Shown here in pieces: positions 17,857 to 25,660 of a stretch of DNA of 37,759 nt. Both the position numbers and the translations under genes were made by a program. The stretch's first letter is position 1. Every line of letters begins with the position of its first letter. The DNA lies in assembly GCA_905209075.1 (NCBI GenBank), contig CAJLRL010000023.1, positions 1 through 37,759 of the forward strand, written 5' to 3'. Origin of the DNA: an uncultured Lachnospiraceae bacterium. GTDB taxonomy: Bacteria; Bacillota; Clostridia; Lachnospirales; Lachnospiraceae. Under the pieces are notes generated by a model. It had not been told where the DNA came from. It did no database searches and saw only the letters and a program-made list of their open reading frames with translations.

Positions 17857-19023
17857 TTAAACTTCCGTTTCGTATGCATTAACAGCATTTTTCAATCTGT
17901 TCATGCCATCCTCCAGCCTTTTTTTCTGGCATGCCAGATTAATTCTTACAAATTTCCTGCCAGCATCTCCGTATTCGGCACCATCTGATATATACAGACC
18001 CGTCTTCCTGCGGATAAATTCCGTAAATTCTACCGAATCATCAGTTATGCGGCCACAATCAACCCACATAAGGTATGTTGCATCCGCTTTTATAACTTTA
18101 AGCTTAGGAATTTCGTTTTTAATGAACTGCTCTGCATACTGTCTGTTATCCCACAGATATTTACACAATTCATCAAGCCAATGCTGTCCTTTAGTAAATG
18201 CCGCAACTGCAGCCGTTATAGCAAAAGCATTAGGTTCTGCAACCTCATCTGTATTTAATGCTCTCCATACTTTATGGCGCAGATTACGATTTGGAACCAT
18301 GACCGCAGCGGTCTGTAAGCCCGCCATATTAAAGCATTTCGTTGGTGCAATACATGTAATACTTATATCTGCACACTCTTCCGAAACAGACGCAAATGGC
18401 ACATATTCTTTTTGCGGCTGTGTAATATCGCAATGAATCTCGTCAGATATTATATTTACATTATATTTTTTACATAAGCTTCCCACTTTTGCAAGTGTCT
18501 GTCTATCCCATATTTTGCCACATGGATTATGCGGATTACAGAATATGAGTAGTGTTGTCTGAGGGTCTGCGACAGCTTCTTCAAATCTGCCAAAATCTAT
18601 GGAATATTCATAATTTTCATATTTAAGCGGACACTGGAGCACATTTACACCATTATTAAATATAGAATTAAAAAATACATTATATACCGGCGTAAGTATC
18701 ACTACATTTTCCCCGGGTGTTGTAAGTTTTCTCACACACGAAGATATCGCCGGTACAACGCCTGTGCAGAAAATAAGGCTTTCCGGATCGATCTCGTAAT
18801 TATGTCTTTCTTTCCACCAGCTTACATAAGCACTGTTCCACTCGTCCGGAATTATTGAATATCCAAAAATCCCATGCCGGGTTCTTTCTGATATTGCTTC
18901 TATTATATCGGGGCAGGTCTTAAAGTCCATATCGGCTACCCACATTGGAAGCTCATCATCTGCTACATCCCACTTAAGAGAACCGCTGCCCCGTCTGTCC
19001 ACGATTTCATCAAAATCATACAT
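17857..19023 (-). CDS. MalY/PatB-type PLP aminotransferase (cystathionine beta-lyase family)
   Basis: A fold-type I PLP enzyme of 388 residues. MalY/PatB relatives cleave cystathionine or cysteine conjugates to pyruvate, ammonia and a thiol, and MalY itself also acts in gene regulation in E. coli. Visible motifs: FGYS after the N-terminal WVADMDF segment typical of the MalY/PatB group, NPHNPCG (about 163-169), SDEIHCD (about 193-199) and the PLP lysine in APTKCFN (Lys229). It lies 11 bases after the DUF3737 gene, so the two are probably co-transcribed. A true aminotransferase activity is the main alternative. Confidence 0.92.
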   Translation of the reverse strand: MYDFDEIVDRRGSGSLKWDVADDELPMWVADMDFKTCPDIIEAISERTRHGIFGYSIIPDEWNSAYVSWWKERHNYEIDPESLIFCTGVVPAISSCVRKLTTPGENVVILTPVYNVFFNSIFNNGVNVLQCPLKYENYEYSIDFGRFEEAVADPQTTLLIFCNPHNPCGKIWDRQTLAKVGSLCKKYNVNIISDEIHCDITQPQKEYVPFASVSEECADISITCIAPTKCFNMAGLQTAAVMVPNRNLRHKVWRALNTDEVAEPNAFAITAAVAAFTKGQHWLDELCKYLWDNRQYAEQFIKNEIPKLKVIKADATYLMWVDCGRITDDSVEFTEFIRRKTGLYISDGAEYGDAGRKFVRINLACQKKRLEDGMNRLKNAVNAYETEV

Positions 19024-19034
19024 ATTGATACACC

Positions 19035-19886
19035 TTATTTTCCTTCACAGATAATCTTTGTTTTTTCCGGATCAACTTTATCTTTTTCTATAATAAGTTC
19101 TCCGATTTCTTTTGCACGGATCGTTCCGCCTGATGGATTTATAATACTGTCAACTTTGCTGCATATATCAGCATCCACACTCGAATATTCAAATGCTAAT
19201 GTAGTATTTATAAGCTTGCAGTTTTTCATCACAAGATTATCTATATAACAAAGCCCCTGAAGACTTTCTATCGTACAGTTTATAAGTGTAAGATTCTTTG
19301 CATTCCAGCCTAAATACTCACCTGTTATAAAAGAATCATATACCGTGACATTTTCTGTATTCCAGAAAGCATCCTTTGATATAAGTTTTGAATCATGTAC
19401 TTCTACGTTTTTGCAGCCATCAAATGAATAATTGCCTACCAGTGAAAACTTATTGATCTTTAAGTTATTGGTATTCATTCCAAAATAATCGCCTTTAGCA
19501 GTCACATTATTTATTTCTACATTATTGCAGCTCCATAATGTCTCCTGTGCATTCGGGAATGTGACATTTACAAGGCTCAGCCCATCGCACCTTCTGAAAT
19601 TCTTTGGTGCCTCGACTATCGAATCACATACTGAGATATTGTTTGTATACCAGACTCCGGCTCTGCCCATATCAAACCATGTGCAATCCGAAACTGTTAT
19701 ATTTTCACAATACCACAGTGGATATTTCCATCTGAAAAAACATCCTGTCAGTGATATATTTTTGCTCTCTTTAAGAGGCGATTCTCCATCATCAAAAATT
19801 GTATCATATATATCAAGCCCGTCACTTTTAAACAAAGCTCTCTCTCCTGTGAGGAATTCCTGTGTGATTTTTTTTCTTTCCTGCAT
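19035..19886 (-). CDS. DUF3737 right-handed beta-helix protein
   Basis: A 283-residue protein made of repeating short strands (NISLTGC, NITVSDC, NISVCDS, NVEINNV, NLTLINC and so on), the pattern of a right-handed parallel beta-helix. The overall sequence matches the DUF3737 family, whose function is unknown to me. There is no signal peptide, so it is probably cytoplasmic. The ATG at 19886 follows GGGAGGAT; a start five codons upstream would overlap that ribosome site. It is the first gene of a probable operon with the aminotransferase. A TATAAT sequence lies at 19929-19934 on the minus strand without a convincing -35. Confidence 0.88.
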   Translation of the reverse strand: MQERKKITQEFLTGERALFKSDGLDIYDTIFDDGESPLKESKNISLTGCFFRWKYPLWYCENITVSDCTWFDMGRAGVWYTNNISVCDSIVEAPKNFRRCDGLSLVNVTFPNAQETLWSCNNVEINNVTAKGDYFGMNTNNLKINKFSLVGNYSFDGCKNVEVHDSKLISKDAFWNTENVTVYDSFITGEYLGWNAKNLTLINCTIESLQGLCYIDNLVMKNCKLINTTLAFEYSSVDADICSKVDSIINPSGGTIRAKEIGELIIEKDKVDPEKTKIICEGK

Positions 19887-19995
19887 CTTAAATCCTCCCA
19901 TTAACTTTTGTTGTATCTCTGAATATTAATTATACTACAATCCATTTTAAATTCATAGTACTTTTGGGCTTAGATTCTATCGATTATAATTTCAA

Positions 19996-20169
19996 GTTAC
20001 TGTTCACACTGTTAGGTGTGAACAGTAACGATTACAGCCCATTTAAAATGCCTCTACGAGGCAGGGCTGTAATCACTCAATAATTAACACTATGGCGCAT
20101 AGCTTGACAGCGCAGTGTCAAGCTTGCGTGTGAACAGTAACGGTCACACCTAACAGTGTGACCAGCAAC
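19996..20169 (-). repeat. Structured repeat, copy 2 (inverted relative to copy 1)
   Basis: Contains the same 112-base core as copy 1 in the opposite orientation (20030-20141, no mismatch). On its left is a perfect 34-base palindrome (19996-20029) with arms GTTACTGTTCACAC / GTGTGAACAGTAAC around TGTTAG. On its right is a further hairpin (20142-20163, GGTCACAC/GTGTGACC around CTAACA) and AGCAAC. Copy 1 has the 34-base palindromic unit on one side only and with the loop in the other orientation. It begins three bases after the ldh stop codon, so its hairpins would form the ldh mRNA 3' end. Bases 19887-19995 hold only the upstream region of the DUF3737 gene. Confidence 0.9.
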
Positions 20170-20172
20170 ATT

Positions 20173-21132
20173 TTAATCCAGTTCGAGGGAGTCAACTATT
20201 TCCTTTAATGCATCTGCTGATTCTTTAAGCTTTAAAGCTTCCTCCCCACTTAATTCAATAGGGATATCTGCCTCAAGGCCTCCGGCTCCTACAATCGCCG
20301 GCATGCTTAGTGCAACACCTTCTATTCCATATGCCCCATGCATCATATGCGATACCGGAAGTATGGATTTTTCATCTCTCATTATAACCTCGCATATTCT
20401 CCTTACCGACATGGCAATTCCGTAATATGTGGCATGTTTCTTATTTATAATATCATACGCACTGTTTTTTACTTTGGCAGCTATCTCTTGTGTGTTTTCC
20501 TTGTGCTGGTAGTGTCCTCTCATCTCACACATCTTGCTAAGCTCAACCCCCGATACGTTCGCAGATGACCACGCAACGACCTCACTGTCGCCATGCTCTC
20601 CAACTATAAATGCATGTACACTTCTGCTGTCCACTGCAAGATGTTCGCCTAACTGGTATTTAAGCCTTGCACTGTCAAGTACTGTTCCTGAACCTATAAC
20701 ACGTTCTTCCGGCAGTCCCGATAATTTGAGGGCAACCTGTGTAAGTATATCAACCGGATTTGCCACAATAAGCAGTATTCCGTCAAATCCTCTTTTTGCG
20801 ATCTCAGGTATTATTGATTTAAAAATAGCGACATTTTTGTGTACAAGATCAAGTCTCGTCTCACCTGGCTTTTGTCCTGCTCCAGCCGAAACTATAATTA
20901 TAGCCGCATCTGCAGCATCATCATAGTCACCTGCATATATTTTCATAGGTCTGGCAAAAGGAACTCCATGGCTTATATCCATAGCTTCACCTTCTGCTTT
21001 ATCTTTGTCAGCATCTATAAGTACGATTTCCGAAAATAATCCACTCTGCATAAGTGCAAAAACTGATGCTGAACCGACAAAACCACAACCTACCATTACC
21101 GCTTTTCTTGGATTAGTCTTTACTTTATTCAT
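20173..21132 (-). CDS. ldh: L-lactate dehydrogenase
   Basis: Reduces pyruvate to L-lactate with NADH. The 319-residue product has the Rossmann motif GCGFVGSA (15-22), the loop GAGQKPGETRLDL with Gln87 (the residue that selects pyruvate; malate enzymes have Arg), Arg93, and the catalytic His180 in GEHGDS. The start was moved to the ATG at 21132 because AAGGAGG lies just before it; the longer frame begins inside the upstream terminator region. It sits downstream of cheY but is separated by a terminator, so it probably has its own promoter, which I could not place with confidence. Confidence 0.95.
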   Translation of the reverse strand: MNKVKTNPRKAVMVGCGFVGSASVFALMQSGLFSEIVLIDADKDKAEGEAMDISHGVPFARPMKIYAGDYDDAADAAIIIVSAGAGQKPGETRLDLVHKNVAIFKSIIPEIAKRGFDGILLIVANPVDILTQVALKLSGLPEERVIGSGTVLDSARLKYQLGEHLAVDSRSVHAFIVGEHGDSEVVAWSSANVSGVELSKMCEMRGHYQHKENTQEIAAKVKNSAYDIINKKHATYYGIAMSVRRICEVIMRDEKSILPVSHMMHGAYGIEGVALSMPAIVGAGGLEADIPIELSGEEALKLKESADALKEIVDSLELD

Positions 21133-21163
21133 TATGTTCCTCCTTTTATTCAACATTGTACAC

Positions 21164-21192
21164 AAAAAGGGAGCCTTTTATTCAAAGCCCCC
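21164..21192 (-). terminator. Terminator after the cheY-like gene
   Basis: On the minus strand GGGGGCTTT pairs with AAGGCTCCC (two G-U pairs) around a six-base loop, followed by T5. It lies 12 bases past the cheY stop codon. Confidence 0.7.
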
Positions 21193-21204
21193 TGTGTAAT
21201 CAGA

Positions 21205-21561
21205 TCATACATATTTTGCTATGCACTCTATTATCTTATCCGGTTCAAATGGTTTTACCACAAAATCCTTTGCGCCGGCTGCAATAGCCTCAAAAACCTT
21301 TGACTGCTGTCCCAAAGCAGATACCATGATAATATTTGCACTACTGTCATATTCTGTAATTTCTTTGGTCGCTTCAAGTCCATTTTTCCCAGGCATTGTT
21401 ATATCCATAAGTACTATGTCAGGTTTTAATTCCTTGTACTTGTTTACTGCCTGTTCGCCGTCCGAAGCTTCACCAACTGTTTCATGACCGCCTTCCTTTA
21501 ATATTCTTATAAGTGTCATTCGCATAAAGGTGGCATCGTCACATACTAATACTCTTGCCAT
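21205..21561 (-). CDS. Stand-alone CheY-like response regulator
   Basis: A 118-residue receiver domain without an output domain. Acidic pocket residues Asp8-Asp9, phospho-acceptor Asp53 (VLMDITMPG), Ser81 and Lys103 (VKPFEP) are all present, so it should be phosphorylatable. CheY proteins bind the flagellar switch or act as phosphate sinks. No kinase, cheA or flagellar gene is adjacent, so its role in chemotaxis is inferred from similarity only. GAGGAA ribosome site; own promoter and terminator make it monocistronic. Confidence 0.92.
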   Translation of the reverse strand: MARVLVCDDATFMRMTLIRILKEGGHETVGEASDGEQAVNKYKELKPDIVLMDITMPGKNGLEATKEITEYDSSANIIMVSALGQQSKVFEAIAAGAKDFVVKPFEPDKIIECIAKYV

Positions 21562-21614
21562 TCTAAATTCCTCACAATATTACCTATACTTTTAGTTTTT
21601 AGTATTCTAGTACT

Positions 21615-21643
21615 ATTATACCCATTACGAATCTATATGGCAA
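21615..21643 (-). promoter_or_regulatory. Promoter of the cheY-like gene
   Basis: On the minus strand TTGCCA (21638-21643), 17 bases, TATAAT (21615-21620), about 55 bases before the ATG. A short inverted repeat TAGTA/TACTA follows the -10. Confidence 0.65.
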
Positions 21644-21661
21644 GAGCCTATATTTATTTTT

Positions 21662-23650
21662 TTAATTAGCATTTCTATATTCAAGAGGTGTCATTCCATA
21701 TATTTTCTTGAACTGGCGGTTAAAATGCTCTACATTCTGATATCCTGCCTCATATGCGATATTTTCTACAGTAATTATGCTGTTGCGAAGAAGTGTACGT
21801 GCCTTTTTCATTTTTGCATTTGTGACAAGCTCGCCAAAAGTTTTTCCTGATTTTTCTTTTATATACTTGGAAATATATGGCTCAGTAAGATGGAACTCCT
21901 CTGCCATATCTGCCAGTGATACAGTCTTATAGTTTGCCTGTATAAAATTAAGCATTGCGATATATCTTTCATCTTTGACAGAATTATCATTTTTTGTTGT
22001 AAGGAAATGGTTTACTGCTACAACAAGAGCTCTTATGGAAGCTTTTATGATATCCTCATCGCATCCGGCACCCCAGTACATTTTATTGTCATTTGTGATG
22101 CCTACATATGCCATGGCCTTTGATGATGAGCCATGTGAAAGAGCATGCTCTTCATATACTGTAAGCTCAAAGCTGATCGCAAAATACTGTTTTATTATGT
22201 TACATACTGCGTCGAGTCTTCCATTTCCATTCGCATCAACTTTACGCGTACTGTTATCCTGAAGGATCACAGCTTCTGCAAATATTCCGTTAGTCTGCTT
22301 GAAATGGCACTCTGGAATAGAAAAATATGGCTGGTAATCAACATAATTCTCCATAAATATATTGTGTACCCACTCCGGTGAAAGTTCCTTCTGTTCTTCA
22401 TCTGAAACCTGTTTTACAAGATATCCTACCTGCTCACGCATTTTATCAGGAACAGAAATACCAAAATTCTGTTTTAAGATGTAGGCAACTCCACCCTTTC
22501 CAGACTGGCTGTTTATCCTTATGACATCAGCCTCATATGTTCTTCCTATATCCATTGGATCGACCGGAAGATATGGAACTGACCATTTATGAAGTTTCTT
22601 TTCCTCTCTCCATGCCATACCCTTTGAGATAGCATCCTGATGAGAGCCGGAAAATGCGGTAAACACAAGGTCTCCTGCGTATGGCTGGCGCTCATATACA
22701 TGCATTTTTGTAAACTGCTCATATTTTTCCCTGATATGTGGAAGATCAGAAAAATCAAGCTCCGGATCAACCCCATGTGAGAACATATTCATCGCAAGAG
22801 TTACTATGTCTACATTTCCTGTTCTTTCACCATTTCCGAATAACGTTCCCTCGATTTCCTCTGCTCCCGCTAAGACTCCAAGTTCTGCTGTTGCAACTCC
22901 ACAGCCCCTGTCATTGTGCGGATGGAGACACAACACAACACCATCTCTGTATTTTAAGTGTTTATTTATGTATTCTACCTGTGTTGCGAAAACATGCGGC
23001 ATTGCGTTTTCCACGGTCGTAGGAATATTTATGATAGCTTTTTTGTCTGCCTTTGGCTGCCATACATCAAGTACTGCATTACATACGTCAACTGCATAAT
23101 CGACTTCTGTTCCTGAAAAGCTCTCAGGACTGTACTGGAATCTGAAATTTCCTTCTGTCTGTTCGGCAAGCTCCTTTAAAAGCTTTGCTCCATCAACCGC
23201 AAGCTGTTTTATTTCTTCTTTTGACTTTTTAAACACCTGCTCACGCTGTGCGACAGATGTGGAATTATAAAGATGCACAACTGCCTGCGGTGCTCCCTCA
23301 AGCGCTGCGAATGTCTTTCTGATTATATGCTCCCTTGCCTGTGTAAGCACATGTATAGTAACATCATCAGGTATCATGTCTCTTTCTATAAGTGCTCTGG
23401 CAAAATTGTATTCTGTCTCAGATGCAGCCGGGAAGCCTACCTCGATTTCCTTAAAACCTATATCTACAAGCATCTTAAAAAAATCAAGCTTTTCTTCAAG
23501 GTTCATAGGCTCTATAAGTGCCTGATTTCCATCACGCAGATCAACCGAACACCATAATGGCGCTTTATCTATATATTCTTTCTTTACCCAATCATATGTA
23601 CATTCAGGCGGCATAAAATAACCGCGTTCATATTTGTCGTAACCTTTCAC
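21662..23650 (-). CDS. leuA: 2-isopropylmalate synthase fused to an AraC-type DNA-binding domain
   Basis: Residue numbers count from the GTG at 23650 (662 residues). LeuA condenses 2-ketoisovalerate with acetyl-CoA, the first step of leucine synthesis. The catalytic barrel carries LRDGNQ (38-43), the metal-binding HPHN segment (LHPHNDRGCG) and GNGERTGN; then come the linker and the leucine-sensing regulatory domain, ending near residue 553. In the same frame, about 565-660 is a complete AraC-family double helix-turn-helix (first helix pair LADMAEEFHLTEPYISKY; second with the hallmark IAYEAGY...FNRQFKKIYGMTPLEYR). Ordinary LeuA of this type stops near 550-560. The GTG follows AAGAGG at nine bases and gives the usual N terminus; an ATG ten codons upstream is possible. 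I see no frameshift or decay. Confidence 0.93.
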   Translation of the reverse strand: MKGYDKYERGYFMPPECTYDWVKKEYIDKAPLWCSVDLRDGNQALIEPMNLEEKLDFFKMLVDIGFKEIEVGFPAASETEYNFARALIERDMIPDDVTIHVLTQAREHIIRKTFAALEGAPQAVVHLYNSTSVAQREQVFKKSKEEIKQLAVDGAKLLKELAEQTEGNFRFQYSPESFSGTEVDYAVDVCNAVLDVWQPKADKKAIINIPTTVENAMPHVFATQVEYINKHLKYRDGVVLCLHPHNDRGCGVATAELGVLAGAEEIEGTLFGNGERTGNVDIVTLAMNMFSHGVDPELDFSDLPHIREKYEQFTKMHVYERQPYAGDLVFTAFSGSHQDAISKGMAWREEKKLHKWSVPYLPVDPMDIGRTYEADVIRINSQSGKGGVAYILKQNFGISVPDKMREQVGYLVKQVSDEEQKELSPEWVHNIFMENYVDYQPYFSIPECHFKQTNGIFAEAVILQDNSTRKVDANGNGRLDAVCNIIKQYFAISFELTVYEEHALSHGSSSKAMAYVGITNDNKMYWGAGCDEDIIKASIRALVVAVNHFLTTKNDNSVKDERYIAMLNFIQANYKTVSLADMAEEFHLTEPYISKYIKEKSGKTFGELVTNAKMKKARTLLRNSIITVENIAYEAGYQNVEHFNRQFKKIYGMTPLEYRNAN

Positions 23651-23716
23651 TATACAAGACCTCTTTTCATTTCTTTTCAATATAATGACTATATCAGAAA
23701 GTGTTTTATATTTGAA

Positions 23717-23732
23717 TGATTAAATTTAATCA
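23717..23732. promoter_or_regulatory. 16-bp palindrome upstream of leuA
   Basis: TGATTAAATTTAATCA is a perfect palindrome 67 bases before the leuA GTG, in an AT-rich 144-base intergenic region. On the minus strand an AT-rich -10-like TATATT follows it. It could be an operator, but AT-rich DNA makes chance palindromes more likely. Confidence 0.35.
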
Positions 23733-23794
23733 CTTTTATTGATTTATTTTATTATTTAATAGAAATTTTATCAACAATTTTGATTTTTTCTAAC

Positions 23795-24682
23795 TTAATC
23801 AACTCTCTTCTTTCCCCAAAAATACAATGCAACAGTTCCAGGTCCGGTATGGCTTCCTATCGTTGTACCTATATCGTTTATAAGAACTTTTCCTTTCATC
23901 TTTGGAAATGCTGCCTCCACAAGGTCAGCAAGCGCTTTTGCATCTTCATAACATGCGGAATGTGATATATATACTTTTTCTGAATAATCAGCACCATCTT
24001 TGCAAAGCTGCTGCATTTTAACCAGCGATTCCTTTATAACTTTTTTCTTTGTGCGGATCTTATCCCTCACGATAAGTTCACCCTTATTGCTTACATTTAA
24101 AAGCGGGCATATGTTAAGAACGCCACCGATAAATCCAGCCGTCTTTGAAACTCTGCCGCCTCTTATAAAAAAAGTAAGATCCGACGAAAAGAACCAGTGA
24201 TTAACTTCCAGCCTGTGTTCCTCAGCCCATGCTGCAAGCTCATCTATATCCATGCCATCATCACGAAGATCTGCCAGTTTGTCCATCAAAAGACCATAAC
24301 CTGATGATGCCGCAAGTGAATCTATTATGTATATCTTTCTATCTGGAAACTCTTCTAAAAGTTCGTCCCTTGCTATATTGGCTGAGTTGATCGTACCGGA
24401 AATCCCTGAGCTTAAGGTAAGATGTATGACATCCCTGCCCTGTTCAAGAAACGGCCTGAAATATGCTTCGTACTCTTCTGCATTTATCTGTGAAGTTTTT
24501 GTCATGGCTCCATCTGCCATTGCCTTATAAAAATCAGACAGCGGCATACTCTGTCCTAAATCATCAAGATACTGCTTTCCATCAAGCTCATAGTGAAAAC
24601 ATGCATATTTTATATCTCTTGAATCTAAATGTTCTTTTGTAAGATCTACTGTTGAACAACAACTTAATATGTAATCTGTCAT
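23795..24682 (-). CDS. DegV family fatty-acid-binding protein
   Basis: A 295-residue DegV protein. The family binds fatty acids, and FakB members present them to the kinase FakA for phosphorylation. Visible family features: N-terminal STVDLT segment, the TSQINAEEY motif, SSGISGTINSA and a C-terminal GTTIGSHTGPG with the conserved His-Thr-Gly-Pro-Gly. No fakA-type kinase gene is nearby. It begins 22 bases after the LysR gene, with a short hairpin (24700-24714) over the junction but no T-run, so co-transcription is likely. Confidence 0.92.
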   Translation of the reverse strand: MTDYILSCCSTVDLTKEHLDSRDIKYACFHYELDGKQYLDDLGQSMPLSDFYKAMADGAMTKTSQINAEEYEAYFRPFLEQGRDVIHLTLSSGISGTINSANIARDELLEEFPDRKIYIIDSLAASSGYGLLMDKLADLRDDGMDIDELAAWAEEHRLEVNHWFFSSDLTFFIRGGRVSKTAGFIGGVLNICPLLNVSNKGELIVRDKIRTKKKVIKESLVKMQQLCKDGADYSEKVYISHSACYEDAKALADLVEAAFPKMKGKVLINDIGTTIGSHTGPGTVALYFWGKKRVD

Positions 24683-24704
24683 ATCTGCTTATTCCTGTTG
24701 CTGC

Positions 24705-25607
24705 CTATGGCAGCTTCCTTTCTTTATAGAACTCCTCTTGTTTATAGTTCTCTACAATATGATTATACATTGTTCTGACTGCCGGCGCCACTAAATTTCT
24801 ATTTAAAATTGCAATTCCTATCACACGGCTTGCATCCGGTTTGAGTCTATATGTATCAACCTCATATGGAATATCATGCATTACAAGCTCCGGCATCAGG
24901 CATATCCCGAAGCCTTTTTCTACAAGCCTTATCGTGGAAAGATCATCCACTACATGGTATTTTGACTGGATTTTCAGATTATTTTCCCTCAAAAAATTCT
25001 GGATATCAGCATCTGTAGATTCTCTCTGCGTTACAAATGACATATGCTGCATATCTTCAACCTTCATGTATTCACTACTATTATTTTTTCCCATCCCCTT
25101 TGGGAGCACACATAAAAGCGGATCCCTGTAAAGAGGTTCGATCGGAATATCCCCTGCACTTGATAATGATAAAAACCCGAGATCCACCACTCCTGTTTTT
25201 ATCCAGTCTGCCACATCATCATATGTTCCCTGATAGACTTCTATGCTTATATTTTCGTATTTTTGTCTGAATGAGTCCATTATATCCGGAAGCCATGATG
25301 TACACACGCTTGAAAAAACTCCTATCTTTACCCTTCCGGTATGAAGTCCGTTCATATCATTTATCATCTGCTGCAGACTTTCATCGCTGTTTAGTACAGC
25401 ATTTATATATGGAAGTATTTTTTCACCATAATTTGTAAGAGAGATACCTGATTTGCTCCTGCTTAAAACAGTAAATCCAAGTTCTTTTTCCATATTTGTA
25501 ATCGTATGGCTGACCGCAGATGGTGTAAGACCTAAAATATCGGCAGCTTTGTGAAAACTGCCGATATCTGCAACTGTCTTAAATACCTGATAAGTAAGTA
25601 GTGTCAT
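24705..25607 (-). CDS. LysR-family transcriptional regulator
   Basis: A 300-residue LysR regulator: N-terminal winged helix-turn-helix (about 1-60; SFHKAADILGLTPSAVSHTI) followed by a two-lobed periplasmic-binding-type effector domain (about 90-295). An AGAGG ribosome site precedes the ATG. It begins 53 bases after porB and lies directly before degV on the same strand, so either the oxidoreductase operon or degV may be its target; the effector cannot be read from sequence. Confidence 0.93.
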   Translation of the reverse strand: MTLLTYQVFKTVADIGSFHKAADILGLTPSAVSHTITNMEKELGFTVLSRSKSGISLTNYGEKILPYINAVLNSDESLQQMINDMNGLHTGRVKIGVFSSVCTSWLPDIMDSFRQKYENISIEVYQGTYDDVADWIKTGVVDLGFLSLSSAGDIPIEPLYRDPLLCVLPKGMGKNNSSEYMKVEDMQHMSFVTQRESTDADIQNFLRENNLKIQSKYHVVDDLSTIRLVEKGFGICLMPELVMHDIPYEVDTYRLKPDASRVIGIAILNRNLVAPAVRTMYNHIVENYKQEEFYKERKLP

Positions 25608-25660
25608 ATTTTACCTCTTTTATTTATACAGTTAAAACTGCAGGAAGTTTAAGTTATGAT

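Noticed and set aside
11746..20169. Insertion sequence or composite transposon
   Set aside because: The flanking repeats resemble mobile-element ends, but no transposase or recombinase gene lies between or beside them. Reported only as repeats.
11954..20169. Phase-variable invertible switch
   Set aside because: The inverted repeats could recombine, but no site-specific recombinase is in the window and no promoter sits at a boundary in a way that would switch expression. Kept as a possibility in the findings, not annotated.
21653..21965. Separate araC gene merged to leuA by frame-calling error
   Set aside because: The frame is open through the junction, there is no ribosome site or start codon placed to begin a separate regulator, and the LeuA domain has no stop codon. 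Fusion is the simplest reading.
23651..23794. T-box or leucine leader upstream of leuA
   Set aside because: The gap is too short for a T-box, I see no T-box motif (TGGNACCGCG), and no leader peptide with leucine codons before a terminator.
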